From Tumebacillus flagellatus (lineage in GTDB: Bacteria; Bacillota; Bacilli; Tumebacillales; Tumebacillaceae): a DNA stretch of 64,000 bases. A model generated the notes under the pieces. That model had not been told where the DNA came from. It did not search any database and saw only the letters and a list, made by a program, of their open reading frames with translations. The stretch lies in NCBI RefSeq assembly GCF_000714935.1, contig NZ_JMIR01000012.1, positions 1-64,000 of the forward strand, given 5' to 3'. A program made the translations under genes and the position numbers. Positions 45,893 to 54,722 of the stretch are shown here, one piece after another; position 1 is the stretch's first letter, and the number at the start of each line of letters is the position of its first letter.

Positions 45893-47035
45893 TTAGACGG
45901 TAAATTCGCTCGGCTTCTCTGCGCGGCCGAAGTGGTAGAGGATCGCTTGGACGATGCGCTCCGACGCCAGGCCGTCCCCGTACGGGTTCGCCGCCACCGC
46001 CATCTTGCGGTGCGCTTCTTCGTTGGTCAGCAGTTCATGCGCGAGGTTGTAGATCACGTCTTGGTCGGTGCCCGCCAGCTTCAGCGTGCCCGCTTCGATG
46101 CCTTCCGGACGCTCCGTGGTGTCGCGCAGCACGAGCACCGGAACGCCGAGCGACGGCGCTTCTTCTTGGATGCCGCCGGAGTCGGTCAGAATCAACGTCG
46201 CGCGCGACATGAAGTTGTGCGTGTCGAACACGTCGAGCGGGTCGATCAAGTGGATGCGGTCGTGTCCGCCGAGAATCGCGCGCGCCGGTTCTTGCACCGC
46301 CGGGTTCAGATGCACCGGGTAGACCAGCACGACATCGGGGTGCTCTTCGACCAGACGGCGGACGGCGGTGAAGATGTTGTGCATCTTCTCGCCCAAGTTC
46401 TCGCGGCGGTGCGCCGTCATGAACACGAGGCGTTGGCCGTCTTGAATCCCGTCCAGAATCGGGTGGGTGTATGTATCGCGTACGGTGGTCTTCATCGCGT
46501 CGATCGCCGTGTTACCCGTGACGAAAATCCGCGCTTCCGGCTTGTGTTCTTGCAAGAGGTTGGCTTTGGACATCTCGGTCGGCGCAAAGTGCAAATCCGC
46601 CATAACGCCGGTCAGCTGACGGTTCATCTCTTCCGGGAACGGCGAGTATTTGTCATACGTGCGAAGGCCGGCTTCGACGTGACCGATGGCGATCTGTTGG
46701 TAAAAAGCGGCCAAGCCCGCCACAAACGTCGTCGACGTGTCGCCGTGCACGAGCACGATGTCCGGTTTCTCTTCTTGCAGGACTTTTTCCAATCCGGCCA
46801 GCGCTTTGATCGTGACGCCGGTCAAGGTTTGGCGCGGCTCCATGATGTCGAGGTCATAGTCCGGCGTGATCTCAAACAGATGCAGCACTTGGTCGAGCAT
46901 CTGGCGGTGCTGGGCGGTGACGCACACTTTGGAGTGAATTTGCTCCCCTGCGTTCTCCAGCGCTTTGACCAGCGGCGCCATCTTGACGGCTTCCGGTCGG
47001 GTGCCAAACACGGTCAATACACGAATCGGTTCCAT
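45893..47035 (-). CDS. mnaA: UDP-N-acetylglucosamine 2-epimerase
   Basis: This 380-aa enzyme interconverts UDP-GlcNAc and UDP-ManNAc for wall teichoic acid linkage units or other surface glycans. The N terminus FGTRPEAVKMAPLVKAL and HGDTSTTFVAGLAAFY, GHVEAGLRT, VLTDSGGIQEEAPSLG identify the family. It follows upp by 21 nt, as in one operon. Confidence 0.95.
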   Translation of the reverse strand: MEPIRVLTVFGTRPEAVKMAPLVKALENAGEQIHSKVCVTAQHRQMLDQVLHLFEITPDYDLDIMEPRQTLTGVTIKALAGLEKVLQEEKPDIVLVHGDTSTTFVAGLAAFYQQIAIGHVEAGLRTYDKYSPFPEEMNRQLTGVMADLHFAPTEMSKANLLQEHKPEARIFVTGNTAIDAMKTTVRDTYTHPILDGIQDGQRLVFMTAHRRENLGEKMHNIFTAVRRLVEEHPDVVLVYPVHLNPAVQEPARAILGGHDRIHLIDPLDVFDTHNFMSRATLILTDSGGIQEEAPSLGVPVLVLRDTTERPEGIEAGTLKLAGTDQDVIYNLAHELLTNEEAHRKMAVAANPYGDGLASERIVQAILYHFGRAEKPSEFTV

Positions 47036-47056
47036 AGTCTGTATCGCTCTCCTCTG

Positions 47057-47686
47057 TTACTTCGTGCCAAACAGGCGGTCGCCCGCGTCGCCGAGGCCCG
47101 GCGTGATGTACCCGTGGTCGTTCAAGCACTCGTCCACAGCCGCCACGTAGATGTCCACGTCGGGGTGCGCTTGCTGAACGGTCTCGATGCCTTCTGGAGC
47201 GGCGATCAAGCACATCAGCTTGATGTTCTTGGCTCCGCGTTGTTTCATAAACGTGATCGCAGCCGCTGCCGAGCCGCCCGTGGCGAGCATCGGATCGACG
47301 GTAATCAAGTCGCGCTCTTCAAGATCGGTCGGAAGTTTGCAGTAGTACTCCACCGGCTGGAGCGTCTCCGGGTCGCGGTAGAGGCCGATGTGACCGACCT
47401 TGGCGCTCGGAATCAAGTTCAAGATGCCGTCGACCATGCCAAGACCTGCGCGCAAAATCGGCACGATGCCGAGTTTTTTGCCGGCGAGGACTTTGGTGGT
47501 TGCGGTTGCGACCGGCGTTTGAATCGTGGTTTCCTCCAGGGGCAGGTCGCGTGTGGCTTCATACGCCATCAGCATCGCGACTTCCTCAACCAGTTCGCGG
47601 AATTGCTTCGTTCCGGTCTCGGTGCTGCGGATGTAAGTCAATTTATGTTGGATCAGTGGGTGATCAAAAACGTACACTTTGCCCAT
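47057..47686 (-). CDS. upp: Uracil phosphoribosyltransferase
   Basis: This 209-aa salvage enzyme makes UMP from uracil and PRPP. Landmarks are [16 protein letters not shown], the PRPP loop [18 protein letters not shown] and the uracil-binding C-terminal [16 protein letters not shown]. Confidence 0.97.
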   Translation of the reverse strand: MGKVYVFDHPLIQHKLTYIRSTETGTKQFRELVEEVAMLMAYEATRDLPLEETTIQTPVATATTKVLAGKKLGIVPILRAGLGMVDGILNLIPSAKVGHIGLYRDPETLQPVEYYCKLPTDLEERDLITVDPMLATGGSAAAAITFMKQRGAKNIKLMCLIAAPEGIETVQQAHPDVDIYVAAVDECLNDHGYITPGLGDAGDRLFGTK

Positions 47687-47719
47687 GAGCCGTCTCCCCT
47701 TTGCTGTTTCGTCTCGTCC

Positions 47720-47748
47720 ATTATAGCAAAACCTTTCTCGAATCCCAA
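47720..47748 (-). promoter_or_regulatory. Promoter of upp-mnaA
   Basis: TTGGGA (47743-47748) and TATAAT (47720-47725) are spaced 17 bp, 33 nt before upp. The -35 overlaps the 3' T-tail of the glyA terminator. Confidence 0.65.
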
Positions 47749-47785
47749 AAGAGACCCGCCACGCATCTTGGCGCGTTGGGTCTCC
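47747..47785 (-). terminator. Terminator of glyA
   Basis: GAGACCC (47751-47757) pairs with GGGTCTC (47778-47784), with an inner GCCA/TGGC stem, and is followed on the minus strand by TTTTGGG. It is 20 nt after glyA. Confidence 0.82.
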
Positions 47786-47804
47786 TCTGTCCCGCTGAGG
47801 GGTC

Positions 47805-49070
47805 TTAGAGATAGGTCAAGCCTTCGTACATCGGGAATTTGTCGCACAGCGCGTTCACGCGTTGGCGCGCTTCTTCCACTTTCGCCGCGTCGTCGCGGTG
47901 TTTGAGCGCGAGTTCGAAGATGTCGGCGATCTCCACCATCGCCTGTGCATCAAAACCGCGGGACGTTGCCGCCGGGGTGCCGATGCGCACGCCCGACGTG
48001 ACAAACGGAGACGCCGGGTCGAACGGGATGGTGTTTTTGTTCGTGGTGACGCCGATTTCGTCAAGCAGATGTTCCGCTTCTTTGCCGGTCAGACCGAGGT
48101 TGCGCACGTCCAGCAAGATCAAGTGGTTGTCGGTGCCGCCGGAGACCAGCGTGAAGCCGCGCTCGGTCAGCGCGCCCGCGAGCGTTTGCGCGTTGTCGAC
48201 GACCGCTTGGATGTAGTCTTTGAAGTCCGGTTGCAACGCTTCGCCGAAGGAGACGGCTTTGGACGCGATGACGTGCATCAGCGGTCCGCCTTGGATGCCC
48301 GGGAAGATCGCTTTGTCGATTTGCTTTGCGTATTGCTCTTTGCACAGAATCAAGCCGCCACGCGGGCCGCGCAGGGTTTTGTGCGTGGTGGAAGTGACGA
48401 AATCCGCGTACGGAACCGGAGACGGATGGTGACCGGTGGCGACGAGACCGGCGATGTGCGCCATGTCGACCATCAGGTACGCGCCGACTTCATCGGCGAT
48501 TTCACGCAGTTTCGGGAAATCGATGACACGCGGAAACGCAGAAGCGCCGGCGACGATCATCTTCGGTTTGTGTTCCAGCGCGAGGGCGCGGACTTTGTCA
48601 TAGTTGATTTGGTGCGTATCTTCTTCGACGCCGTACGGGACGAAGTTGTAGTATTGGCCGGAGATGTTCACGGGGCTGCCGTGAGTGAGGTGGCCGCCGT
48701 GCGAGAGGTTCATGCCAAGGACGGTGTCGCCCGGTTTCAAGAACGCGAAGTAAACAGCGGTGTTCGCGTTGGCGCCGGAGTGCGGCTGGACGTTGGCGTG
48801 CTCGGCGTTGAACAGTTTCTTCACGCGGTCGCGGGCGATGTCTTCCACGACGTCGACGTATTCACAGCCGCCGTAGTAGCGCTTGCCCGGATAGCCCTCG
48901 GCGTACTTGTTGGTGAGCACGGTACCCATCGCTTCCATGACAGCTTTGGAGACGAAGTTTTCAGACGCAATCAGTTCGATCTTCGAACGTTGGCGGCCCA
49001 GTTCGCGTTCAATGGCTTCTGCGACTTCGCGGTCGATTTCGTTCAACGTATGAGACAGGTGGTTTTTCAT
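47805..49070 (-). CDS. glyA: Serine hydroxymethyltransferase
   Basis: This 421-aa PLP enzyme makes glycine and methylene-THF from serine. Landmarks are [10 protein letters not shown], the [10 protein letters not shown] active-site loop, [12 protein letters not shown], and the PLP lysine in [12 protein letters not shown]. It lies between upp and ywlG as in B. subtilis. PurBox-like sequences upstream point to PurR control. Confidence 0.97.
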   Translation of the reverse strand: MKNHLSHTLNEIDREVAEAIERELGRQRSKIELIASENFVSKAVMEAMGTVLTNKYAEGYPGKRYYGGCEYVDVVEDIARDRVKKLFNAEHANVQPHSGANANTAVYFAFLKPGDTVLGMNLSHGGHLTHGSPVNISGQYYNFVPYGVEEDTHQINYDKVRALALEHKPKMIVAGASAFPRVIDFPKLREIADEVGAYLMVDMAHIAGLVATGHHPSPVPYADFVTSTTHKTLRGPRGGLILCKEQYAKQIDKAIFPGIQGGPLMHVIASKAVSFGEALQPDFKDYIQAVVDNAQTLAGALTERGFTLVSGGTDNHLILLDVRNLGLTGKEAEHLLDEIGVTTNKNTIPFDPASPFVTSGVRIGTPAATSRGFDAQAMVEIADIFELALKHRDDAAKVEEARQRVNALCDKFPMYEGLTYL

Positions 49071-49097
49071 CCTCGGTTTTCTCTCCTTTTAAACGCT

Positions 49098-49142
49098 GTT
49101 TCCGAACATTATAACATATAGGACGGGAAATAGTTCGTACTT
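49098..49142 (-). promoter_or_regulatory. glyA promoter with PurR-box-like sites
   Basis: A -10 TATAAT (49108-49113, minus strand) overlaps GTTTCCGAACATT (49098-49110), which matches the PurBox AWWWCCGAACWWT except at its first base. A weaker inverted copy (AAGTACGAACTAT, minus strand) covers about 49130-49142, with 19 bp between the boxes. B. subtilis glyA is a known PurR target. Control here is inferred. Confidence 0.65.
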
Positions 49143-49147
49143 TCCAG

Positions 49148-49705
49148 TCAATCGAGAACGTAAATGGCCCGTGCCCCACCGATCAGTTTCGGGCGGGTTT
49201 TCGCCATCGTGACATGCGCTTCGCCGATCGTGCGCAGGGTCGGACGAACCGGCACGGCGACCGGGCGCAAGTGCATGCCGATCAACGTGTCCCCGATGTC
49301 GATCCCGGCGTGGGCTTGGATCGATTCGACGAGGACGGGCTGATGCAGAGCTTTGTAGGCGGTCGACGCCGTTTGACCGCCCGCCGTCGGGACGGGGATG
49401 ACGGTCACTTCCTCCAAGTGAAACGCTTTCATCGTGGCTCGCTCGACGACGAGGGCGCGGTTTAAGTGTTCGCAGCATTGGAAGGCGACGTGGAAGTTGT
49501 ATTTCTGACGAGCCTCCAGCACGGCGGCGACGATTTGCGCCGCCGCTTCGGCCGACCCGGCGGTGCCGATTTTGCGGCCGACGACTTCGCTGGACGAGCA
49601 GCCGATGACGACGATGGAGTCTTCCTCAAGCGTCGTGGAAGCGGCGAGGTCGTCGAGGACTTGGAGGGTTTGTTGCTTGAGGAGGGGAAAGTCTGCCTCT
49701 AGCAT
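49148..49705 (-). CDS. ywlG: YwlG / TIGR01440 family protein
   Basis: This 185-aa protein of the DUF436 family starts at ATG 49705 (MLEADFPLLKQQTL), overlapping the rpiB stop by 7 nt; the longer frame lies within rpiB. Landmarks are VVIGCSSSEVVG, FQCCEHLNRALVVE, VPTAGGQTAS and MHLRPVAVPVR. It is always near glyA or rpiB in Bacilli. No reaction is known. Confidence 0.9.
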   Translation of the reverse strand: MLEADFPLLKQQTLQVLDDLAASTTLEEDSIVVIGCSSSEVVGRKIGTAGSAEAAAQIVAAVLEARQKYNFHVAFQCCEHLNRALVVERATMKAFHLEEVTVIPVPTAGGQTASTAYKALHQPVLVESIQAHAGIDIGDTLIGMHLRPVAVPVRPTLRTIGEAHVTMAKTRPKLIGGARAIYVLD

Positions 49706-50169
49706 CCGGACACGCCTTCTTCCTGGCCGTAGCGTTTTTCGATGTCGGCGATTTTGTCGAGGCGTTTCTGGTGGCGGCCGCCGGAGTAGTCGGTGGTCAG
49801 CCACAGTTCCACGATGTCGTCCGCCAAGCCCGGGCCGATGACGCGCGCGCCCATCGCCATGACGTTGGTGTCGTTGTGCTCGCGGGTGGCTTTGGCGGAG
49901 AAAGTATCATGGAGCAGGGCGCAGCGGATGCCGGGGACTTTGTTGGCGACGATCGACATGCCAAGTCCGGTGCCGCAGACGAGAATGCCGCGGTCAAACT
50001 CGCCGTTCGCGACGGCTTCCGCGACTTTGATCCCGTAGTCCGGGTAGTCGACCGATTCCTCGGAGTAGGTGCCGAAGTCGTGAAACTCCAAGCCCATCGC
50101 GTCCAGTTTCTTTTTGACAGATTCCTTCAAAGAAAAGCCGCCGTGGTCGGCTGCGATTGCAATTTTCAT
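49699..50169 (-). CDS. rpiB: Ribose-5-phosphate isomerase B
   Basis: This 156-aa enzyme interconverts ribose 5-phosphate and ribulose 5-phosphate. AADHGGFSLK, the catalytic Cys65 loop VCGTGLGMSI, and REHNDTNVMAMGARV are diagnostic. It is co-oriented with ywlG and glyA. Confidence 0.95.
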   Translation of the reverse strand: MKIAIAADHGGFSLKESVKKKLDAMGLEFHDFGTYSEESVDYPDYGIKVAEAVANGEFDRGILVCGTGLGMSIVANKVPGIRCALLHDTFSAKATREHNDTNVMAMGARVIGPGLADDIVELWLTTDYSGGRHQKRLDKIADIEKRYGQEEGVSGC

Positions 50170-50191
50170 GGGTGTCGGGCCTCCTTGGGGG

Positions 50192-50594
50192 TTAGAGAAT
50201 GGCGATCTCGAACTTTTTGAGAATCCTGAGCAGTTCGCGCGGAGGATTGTCTTTGGCGATGAGGGCCAATTCGAGTGCGAATTCTTGCTTGGGTTTCTTT
50301 TTTCTTGAGTAGGCAGGCAGTCTTCCTACCATCCGCTCGTATAAGATTTCCCGAAGCAACACTTTTCCATTAATCCAGCGGTGAACACCGCTCATCGTGC
50401 GGCAGATGACTTGCAGTTCCTGTGCGTGGGCCTCCCACTTTTGCAAAAAGCCCTCTAAGTCGTCGCGGAAAGGGATTCCTTCAAAACGAGCGGCGATTTC
50501 GACCCGGATGTCTTGGGGTCTACGATGGGGACTTTGTCAAAATACACGGTTTTCAGAAAGTTCACGTGAGAAAAAGTTTTTGGTAGCCGCTCAT
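50192..50594 (-). pseudogene. Frameshifted small partner gene of the AAA ATPase
   Basis: ATG 50594 overlaps the ATPase stop (ATGA). Reading with one extra base at the A5/T5 run (50571-50581) and one at the C4 run (50515-50518) gives a continuous ~134-aa protein: MSGYQKTFSHVNFLKTVYF, ...GIPFRDDLEGFLQKWEAHAQELQ, ending RELLRILKKFEIAIL. As read, the last 84 residues are open from a TTG at 50446. It is helical and basic/acidic mixed, with no recognised domain. The two one-base deletions mean it is decayed, mis-sequenced, or uses frameshifting. Confidence 0.6.
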
Positions 50595-51628
50595 GATGTC
50601 GACTCCCTCAGCAGGTCATCAAGTTCCACGACTTCACTTGGCAATACGCTGTCTGCGATGGCTGGGGATTGCGTGGTGAGAATGAACTGCGCGTTTTTGG
50701 ATTGGCAGAGATTCGTGAGCGTGCTGACGAAGATTTTTTGCCAGACGGGGTGCAGATGTAACTCAGGTTCGTCGATGAGGATGAGACTTCCTTCACGAAT
50801 GTTTCGCAGGATTTCGCCGATGAAGAGGACGATTTGTTTCTCGCCGGAACTGAGGGCGTCGAGGGTCATGGTTTTTTGGGTAGTCAAGTCGGTGACTTCC
50901 ACACGGTAGTCGTCGCCGACGTCGGTGATCGCTTTGCCTTCAAGGAAGCGGTTGACGAGATCGGCGAATTCTTGGAATTTGGAAGGGGCGGTTGGGTTTT
51001 TACGTCTGTCTCGCAAGTTCTTGTGGAATTCCCAGACAAGGTAGCTTTCCAAGGAGCCTTTCCACTCGCTGTGCTCTTGGTTGTAGCGGTACGCCCAGCG
51101 GAATTGAGGTGCTTCGTTTGATATTTCGCCTTCGAGGTCAAATCTTGAATTCCGGTTAGTCGGGAAGTAGAGTAGATTGCCGATATTCAGGTCATCATCT
51201 AGCCCAGAAACTGCGTCCGTAATCAAAGATAACAAATCTCGCCCTGATAGGTTGTAAGAGAATCCTGGTGCCCCTAATTCATTATCAAAACTTACCCACG
51301 CAACTTCCTGTGACAAATCCGGAGATCGTCGCCCTCCCGTTGCAAGTTCGACCTGCTTCGTCTGAAGTTCTGATACAGAAATCTCTAATTGAAGGGTTGC
51401 TCTTGCAGGACTAAATATAGATTGATCCGCAGATTCGATCCCAGCGTGCTTTGTTTCTAGCAACGAAACAACCGTAAAAACACTCTCCAAAAACGTCGTC
51501 TTCCCCGACCCGTTTTTCCCGACGATGACATTTCTGTCCCGCACTTTGTTCTTCACAGGATCAACAAAGTCGATCTCCAACTCCCCGATCCCCTTCACGC
51601 CTTGCAGATACGCCCTTCTCAGTTTCAT
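50591..51628 (-). CDS. AAA/ABC-type ATPase (OLD/SMC-like head)
   Basis: This 345-aa ATPase starts at ATG 51628 after GGGAGGTG. Walker A GKNGSGKT is at residues 37-44, an ABC-type signature LSSGEKQ at 259-265, Walker B LILIDEPE with HLHP at 282-293, and TTQSP at 318-322. No TOPRIM or HNH domain follows, unlike OLD or Septu nucleases. It is translationally coupled to the small gene below it. Such ATPase plus small-protein pairs are common in anti-phage loci, but no test is possible here. The middle third is more AT-rich than its flanks. Confidence 0.85.
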   Translation of the reverse strand: MKLRRAYLQGVKGIGELEIDFVDPVKNKVRDRNVIVGKNGSGKTTFLESVFTVVSLLETKHAGIESADQSIFSPARATLQLEISVSELQTKQVELATGGRRSPDLSQEVAWVSFDNELGAPGFSYNLSGRDLLSLITDAVSGLDDDLNIGNLLYFPTNRNSRFDLEGEISNEAPQFRWAYRYNQEHSEWKGSLESYLVWEFHKNLRDRRKNPTAPSKFQEFADLVNRFLEGKAITDVGDDYRVEVTDLTTQKTMTLDALSSGEKQIVLFIGEILRNIREGSLILIDEPELHLHPVWQKIFVSTLTNLCQSKNAQFILTTQSPAIADSVLPSEVVELDDLLRESTS

Positions 51629-51687
51629 ACCTTCACCTCCCGTACAGTTCTGCTCCCTCCAGTATATCCTACCAACCCCTCCAATAG

Positions 51688-51725
51688 AAAAGCCCCGCCA
51701 TCACTTTTCAGCAAAAACGGGGCCG
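51688..51725 (-). terminator. Terminator of ywlE
   Basis: GCCCCG (51692-51697) pairs with CGGGGC (51718-51723), followed on minus by TTTTCTATT. It lies 24 nt after the phosphatase stop. Confidence 0.75.
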
Positions 51726-51746
51726 GCAACTACCGCTAAAAACAGC

Positions 51747-52442
51747 CTACAGCTCTTCCTTCAACCGCACCACCAGTTTATCGAGCGCGATTTCCAGTTC
51801 GCGTGCGGTTTGTTCGTAAACGGGGAGGTCGCTGCCGTACGGGTCGGCGATGTCGTAGTCGGGGAGTTTGGAGGCGAGTTCCATCATCTTCTCCGCTTCT
51901 GCTTGCACGGACTCCTCCAGCCGTTGCTGCAGCGCCGCCAACTCGGCGTCCACCGTCGGATCTTGCCCGCCGGAATCCGCATAGCGCTGCTGCAACGAAT
52001 CCAACTCGTCCGCATGCTCCGCCATGAACAGCGCTTGCTTGGTCTGCGCTTCCGCTTGCAGTTCGTCCATCATATCCAAGATCTTCACGCTCTCCGGGTC
52101 GTCGTCGACGAACTCCTTCAATTGGAACGTTTTCTCCAGCGCATCAAAGTGGCGCTCCAAAATCGCCCGCTTGTGCGATTGCGACATCGTCAAAATCAAA
52201 TCCGCCCAGCGCACCAACTCGTCGTCCAGCGGCGTCGCCATGTGCGCGTCCCCGTCCAAGCCCTGCGCGGTCAACACGTGCTTCGCGCCCTTGCTCGCCG
52301 GCTGCCCCGCAAACGCGGCAATCCCCGCCGAGCGCACTTCCACTTCATTCTCCAAACCTGCCGCCGCCAAGCGCTTTCTCATCAACGGCTCGGCCATCGC
52401 GCTGCGGCAGGTGTTTCCCGTGCAGACAAACAACAAATTCAT
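51747..52442 (-). CDS. ywlE: Low-molecular-weight phosphatase (YwlE-type) with helical insertion
   Basis: This 231-aa protein starts at ATG 52442 after GAGGAG. The P-loop C-x5-R is CTGNTCRS (Cys7, Arg13) with Thr11, the residue that gives B. subtilis YwlE its phospho-arginine preference. The general acid is Asp200 in DIADPYG. YwlE is about 150 aa; here ~80 residues are inserted between about 116 and 195, Gln/Glu/Ala/Leu-rich and likely coiled coil. It is expected to remove phosphate from protein arginines marked for ClpCP. Confidence 0.88.
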   Translation of the reverse strand: MNLLFVCTGNTCRSAMAEPLMRKRLAAAGLENEVEVRSAGIAAFAGQPASKGAKHVLTAQGLDGDAHMATPLDDELVRWADLILTMSQSHKRAILERHFDALEKTFQLKEFVDDDPESVKILDMMDELQAEAQTKQALFMAEHADELDSLQQRYADSGGQDPTVDAELAALQQRLEESVQAEAEKMMELASKLPDYDIADPYGSDLPVYEQTARELEIALDKLVVRLKEEL

Positions 52443-52544
52443 GTGTCTCCTCCTCTGCGTTCCATGTCTTTCCTCTAGTATAATCAAAAAGAGACCTGAC
52501 CGCACGCGCGGCCGGGTCTCCTTTTTTCAGGACTGTCTCTGGTT

Positions 52545-53513
52545 CTAGTCTTCGAGCAATGTGCCGACGCCGTTTTCCATCGCGTAGTCGTAGTAATAAC
52601 GCGCAACCGCCACGTCAAACACCGCCATGCCCATCGGGTTGAAAATCACCGCTTCGTCGAGGTTGTAGCCCTTGAGCGCTTCTTTGCACACCACGTCGAC
52701 GATCGACTTCGTGTCTTCTTCGCGCAGCCCGCGTTCCTTGTGCATCAGTTCGATGTCGGTGTTCTCACGGCAGACTTCTTCCCAATCGTCGACGACGATG
52801 TTGCGGGTGTAGTCGAGGATTTCCGGTTTGAAGTCGCGCAGGGAGACGTTCAGCAACAGCGCGCCCGTTTTCGGCTTGCGGTCGATGTAGCCGCCCGCCG
52901 AGACGGTGCAGGTGATGAACACGTCCGCGTCGTCATACGCCGCTTCGTACGAATCGACGATCTCCACGCGGTCTTGGATCGCTGCCGGGATGAACTCGGT
53001 CTTCACGCCGCCGATGTCGTAGAGGCGCACTTTGGCGATTTTGTCACCGAGCACCGCCGTGACCATTTCCAAATGCAACTGGCCGATCGGGCCGAAGCCG
53101 ATGATGCCGACCGTGACGTTTGCAAGCGGTTTCACTTCTTCGTACTTTTTGATCACCAGCCCCGTCACGGAAGCGGTTCGGATGCCGGAGACGTACGCGG
53201 TGTTGAACACGGCCATCGGTTTGCCGTTGTCCGCTTGGTTCAAAATCGTCACCGAGTGCGCGCGCTGCACGCCTTGCTGGATGTTTTTCGGGAAGGAAGC
53301 GATCCACTTGATCCCCGCGACGTTGACGTCGCCGCCGCAGAACGCCGGCATCGCGATGATGCGGTTGGACATGTCACGGTAGCGCAGGTACGGCTTGACC
53401 GGTTGCGCGAAATCGTTGTTCCCGAGGCATTTCACCGCGTCCTCAATCACGGAGATCGTTTGGTTCCAGTTGATGCCGATGGATTGCAGATCCTTCGTGT
53501 TTAAATACAACAT
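52545..53513 (-). CDS. sbnB: SbnB-like N-(2-amino-2-carboxyethyl)-glutamate dehydrogenase
   Basis: This 322-aa protein of the ornithine-cyclodeaminase/mu-crystallin family starts at ATG 53513 (MLYLNTKDLQ) after GAGGAGA. The NAD Rossmann motif GIIGFGPIGQLHLEM is at about residues 140-155. With the adjacent SbnA it should oxidatively split ACEGA to L-2,3-diaminopropionate and 2-oxoglutarate. It lies 23 nt downstream of sbnA. Confidence 0.85.
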   Translation of the reverse strand: MLYLNTKDLQSIGINWNQTISVIEDAVKCLGNNDFAQPVKPYLRYRDMSNRIIAMPAFCGGDVNVAGIKWIASFPKNIQQGVQRAHSVTILNQADNGKPMAVFNTAYVSGIRTASVTGLVIKKYEEVKPLANVTVGIIGFGPIGQLHLEMVTAVLGDKIAKVRLYDIGGVKTEFIPAAIQDRVEIVDSYEAAYDDADVFITCTVSAGGYIDRKPKTGALLLNVSLRDFKPEILDYTRNIVVDDWEEVCRENTDIELMHKERGLREEDTKSIVDVVCKEALKGYNLDEAVIFNPMGMAVFDVAVARYYYDYAMENGVGTLLED

Positions 53514-53536
53514 GGGGCGTTGTCTCCTCTCTTGTC

Positions 53537-54502
53537 TTACAGGGTTTGAACCGAGTTTTTCTCCCGCATCTCCTGCACCCATTGCGGGTTGTACACCGTG
53601 TCGGCATACGGCGTGCCGCCGTCCGGACAGAGAAACACGACGTTGGGGCGTTTTTCAAACACTTTGTCTTTGAAATACTGTTGAATCGCGTAGTACGACG
53701 TACCCGACGACCCGCCGCCGAAGATGCAGTGGTCTTCAAACAGCTGGTAGCAACCGGTGATCGTGTCGACTTCTTCGACGTGCACCACTTCGTCGATCAC
53801 GGCCTCGCGCAGAATCTGCGGCACCATCGAAGAGCCGATGCCGGGGATGTAGCGTTTCTTCGGCGGGGTGCCGAAGATGACCGACCCGACGCTGTCGACC
53901 GCGACGATGCGCACGTTCGGGAACTTGTCCTTCAGACGGCGCGACACACCGGAGATCGTCCCGCCGGAAGACACGCCGATAAACGCGTAGTCCAATTCCT
54001 CAAAATGATCCGCCAACTCTGCGCCCAACCCGTTGTAGTGCGCGTTGAAGTTGTCGATGTTGGCGTATTGGTTGGTCCAAAACGAGTTCGGAATGCTCTC
54101 CAACAGATCGTTGACGCGCTGCACACGCGTGAGCAAAAAGCCGCCCGTCTGATCCCGCTCTTCGACTTTCTCCACGCGATAGGACAACGAACGCAACAAG
54201 TTCTCGTAACTCGGGTTGATGTTGGGATCGATAACCGGGATAAACTTGATCCCCAGTCGCTTGCAAAGCGTGGCGAGCGCAATCCCGAAGTTCCCCGACG
54301 ACGACTCGATGACGGTGGTATCTTGGTTCACCCGCCCGGATTCAATCGCGGACTTCAAGATGTAATAAGCCGGGCGGACTTTCACGCTGCCCATCAAATT
54401 GTGAAACTCCAGCTTGGCATACAGATCGACGGTCGGATGTTCCAAGTGCACCAACGGCGTCCGACCGATATAGTTCCCGATCGATGTCAGCTTCTCCATC
54501 AT
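53537..54502 (-). CDS. sbnA: SbnA-like 2,3-diaminopropionate biosynthesis protein
   Basis: This 321-aa PLP enzyme of the cysteine-synthase fold starts at ATG 54502 after GGGGAGAG. The PLP lysine is Lys41 in MGSVKVRP; SSSGNFG and VSSGGTISG bind cofactor and substrate. SbnA joins O-phosphoserine and glutamate to ACEGA. The pairing with sbnB and the SVKVR rather than SxKDR motif favour SbnA over cysteine synthase. Confidence 0.85.
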   Translation of the reverse strand: MMEKLTSIGNYIGRTPLVHLEHPTVDLYAKLEFHNLMGSVKVRPAYYILKSAIESGRVNQDTTVIESSSGNFGIALATLCKRLGIKFIPVIDPNINPSYENLLRSLSYRVEKVEERDQTGGFLLTRVQRVNDLLESIPNSFWTNQYANIDNFNAHYNGLGAELADHFEELDYAFIGVSSGGTISGVSRRLKDKFPNVRIVAVDSVGSVIFGTPPKKRYIPGIGSSMVPQILREAVIDEVVHVEEVDTITGCYQLFEDHCIFGGGSSGTSYYAIQQYFKDKVFEKRPNVVFLCPDGGTPYADTVYNPQWVQEMREKNSVQTL

Positions 54503-54560
54503 GGCGCTTCTCTCCCCGATTGAAAAAGTGTGGTCCGGCAATGTAGCAATGTCATATAAG

Positions 54561-54590
54561 ATCATAACCCCAATATTAAATGCGCGTCAA
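54561..54590 (-). promoter_or_regulatory. Promoter of sbnAB
   Basis: TTGACG (54585-54590) and TATGAT (54561-54566) are spaced 18 bp, 59 nt before the start codon. The DNA is AT-rich. An imperfect palindrome ATGTTTAAAATAACAT lies just upstream. Confidence 0.65.
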
Positions 54591-54668
54591 GAAAAATGCA
54601 TTTATATTTGCAAGACTCTAATTATGTTTAAAATAACATCATTCAAAGAATGACTTTTACTTCACCAC

Positions 54669-54706
54669 AGCCAAAACGACGGAGGATCCCCCCGTCGTTT
54701 TGGCGT
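54669..54706. terminator. Terminator between mntP and sbnA
   Basis: CCAAAACGACGG and CCGTCGTTTTGG form a 12-bp stem around an 8-nt loop. It lies 17 nt past the mntP stop; the T-stretch is inside the stem. Confidence 0.65.
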
Positions 54707-54722
54707 GACACTCCTGATTTCA

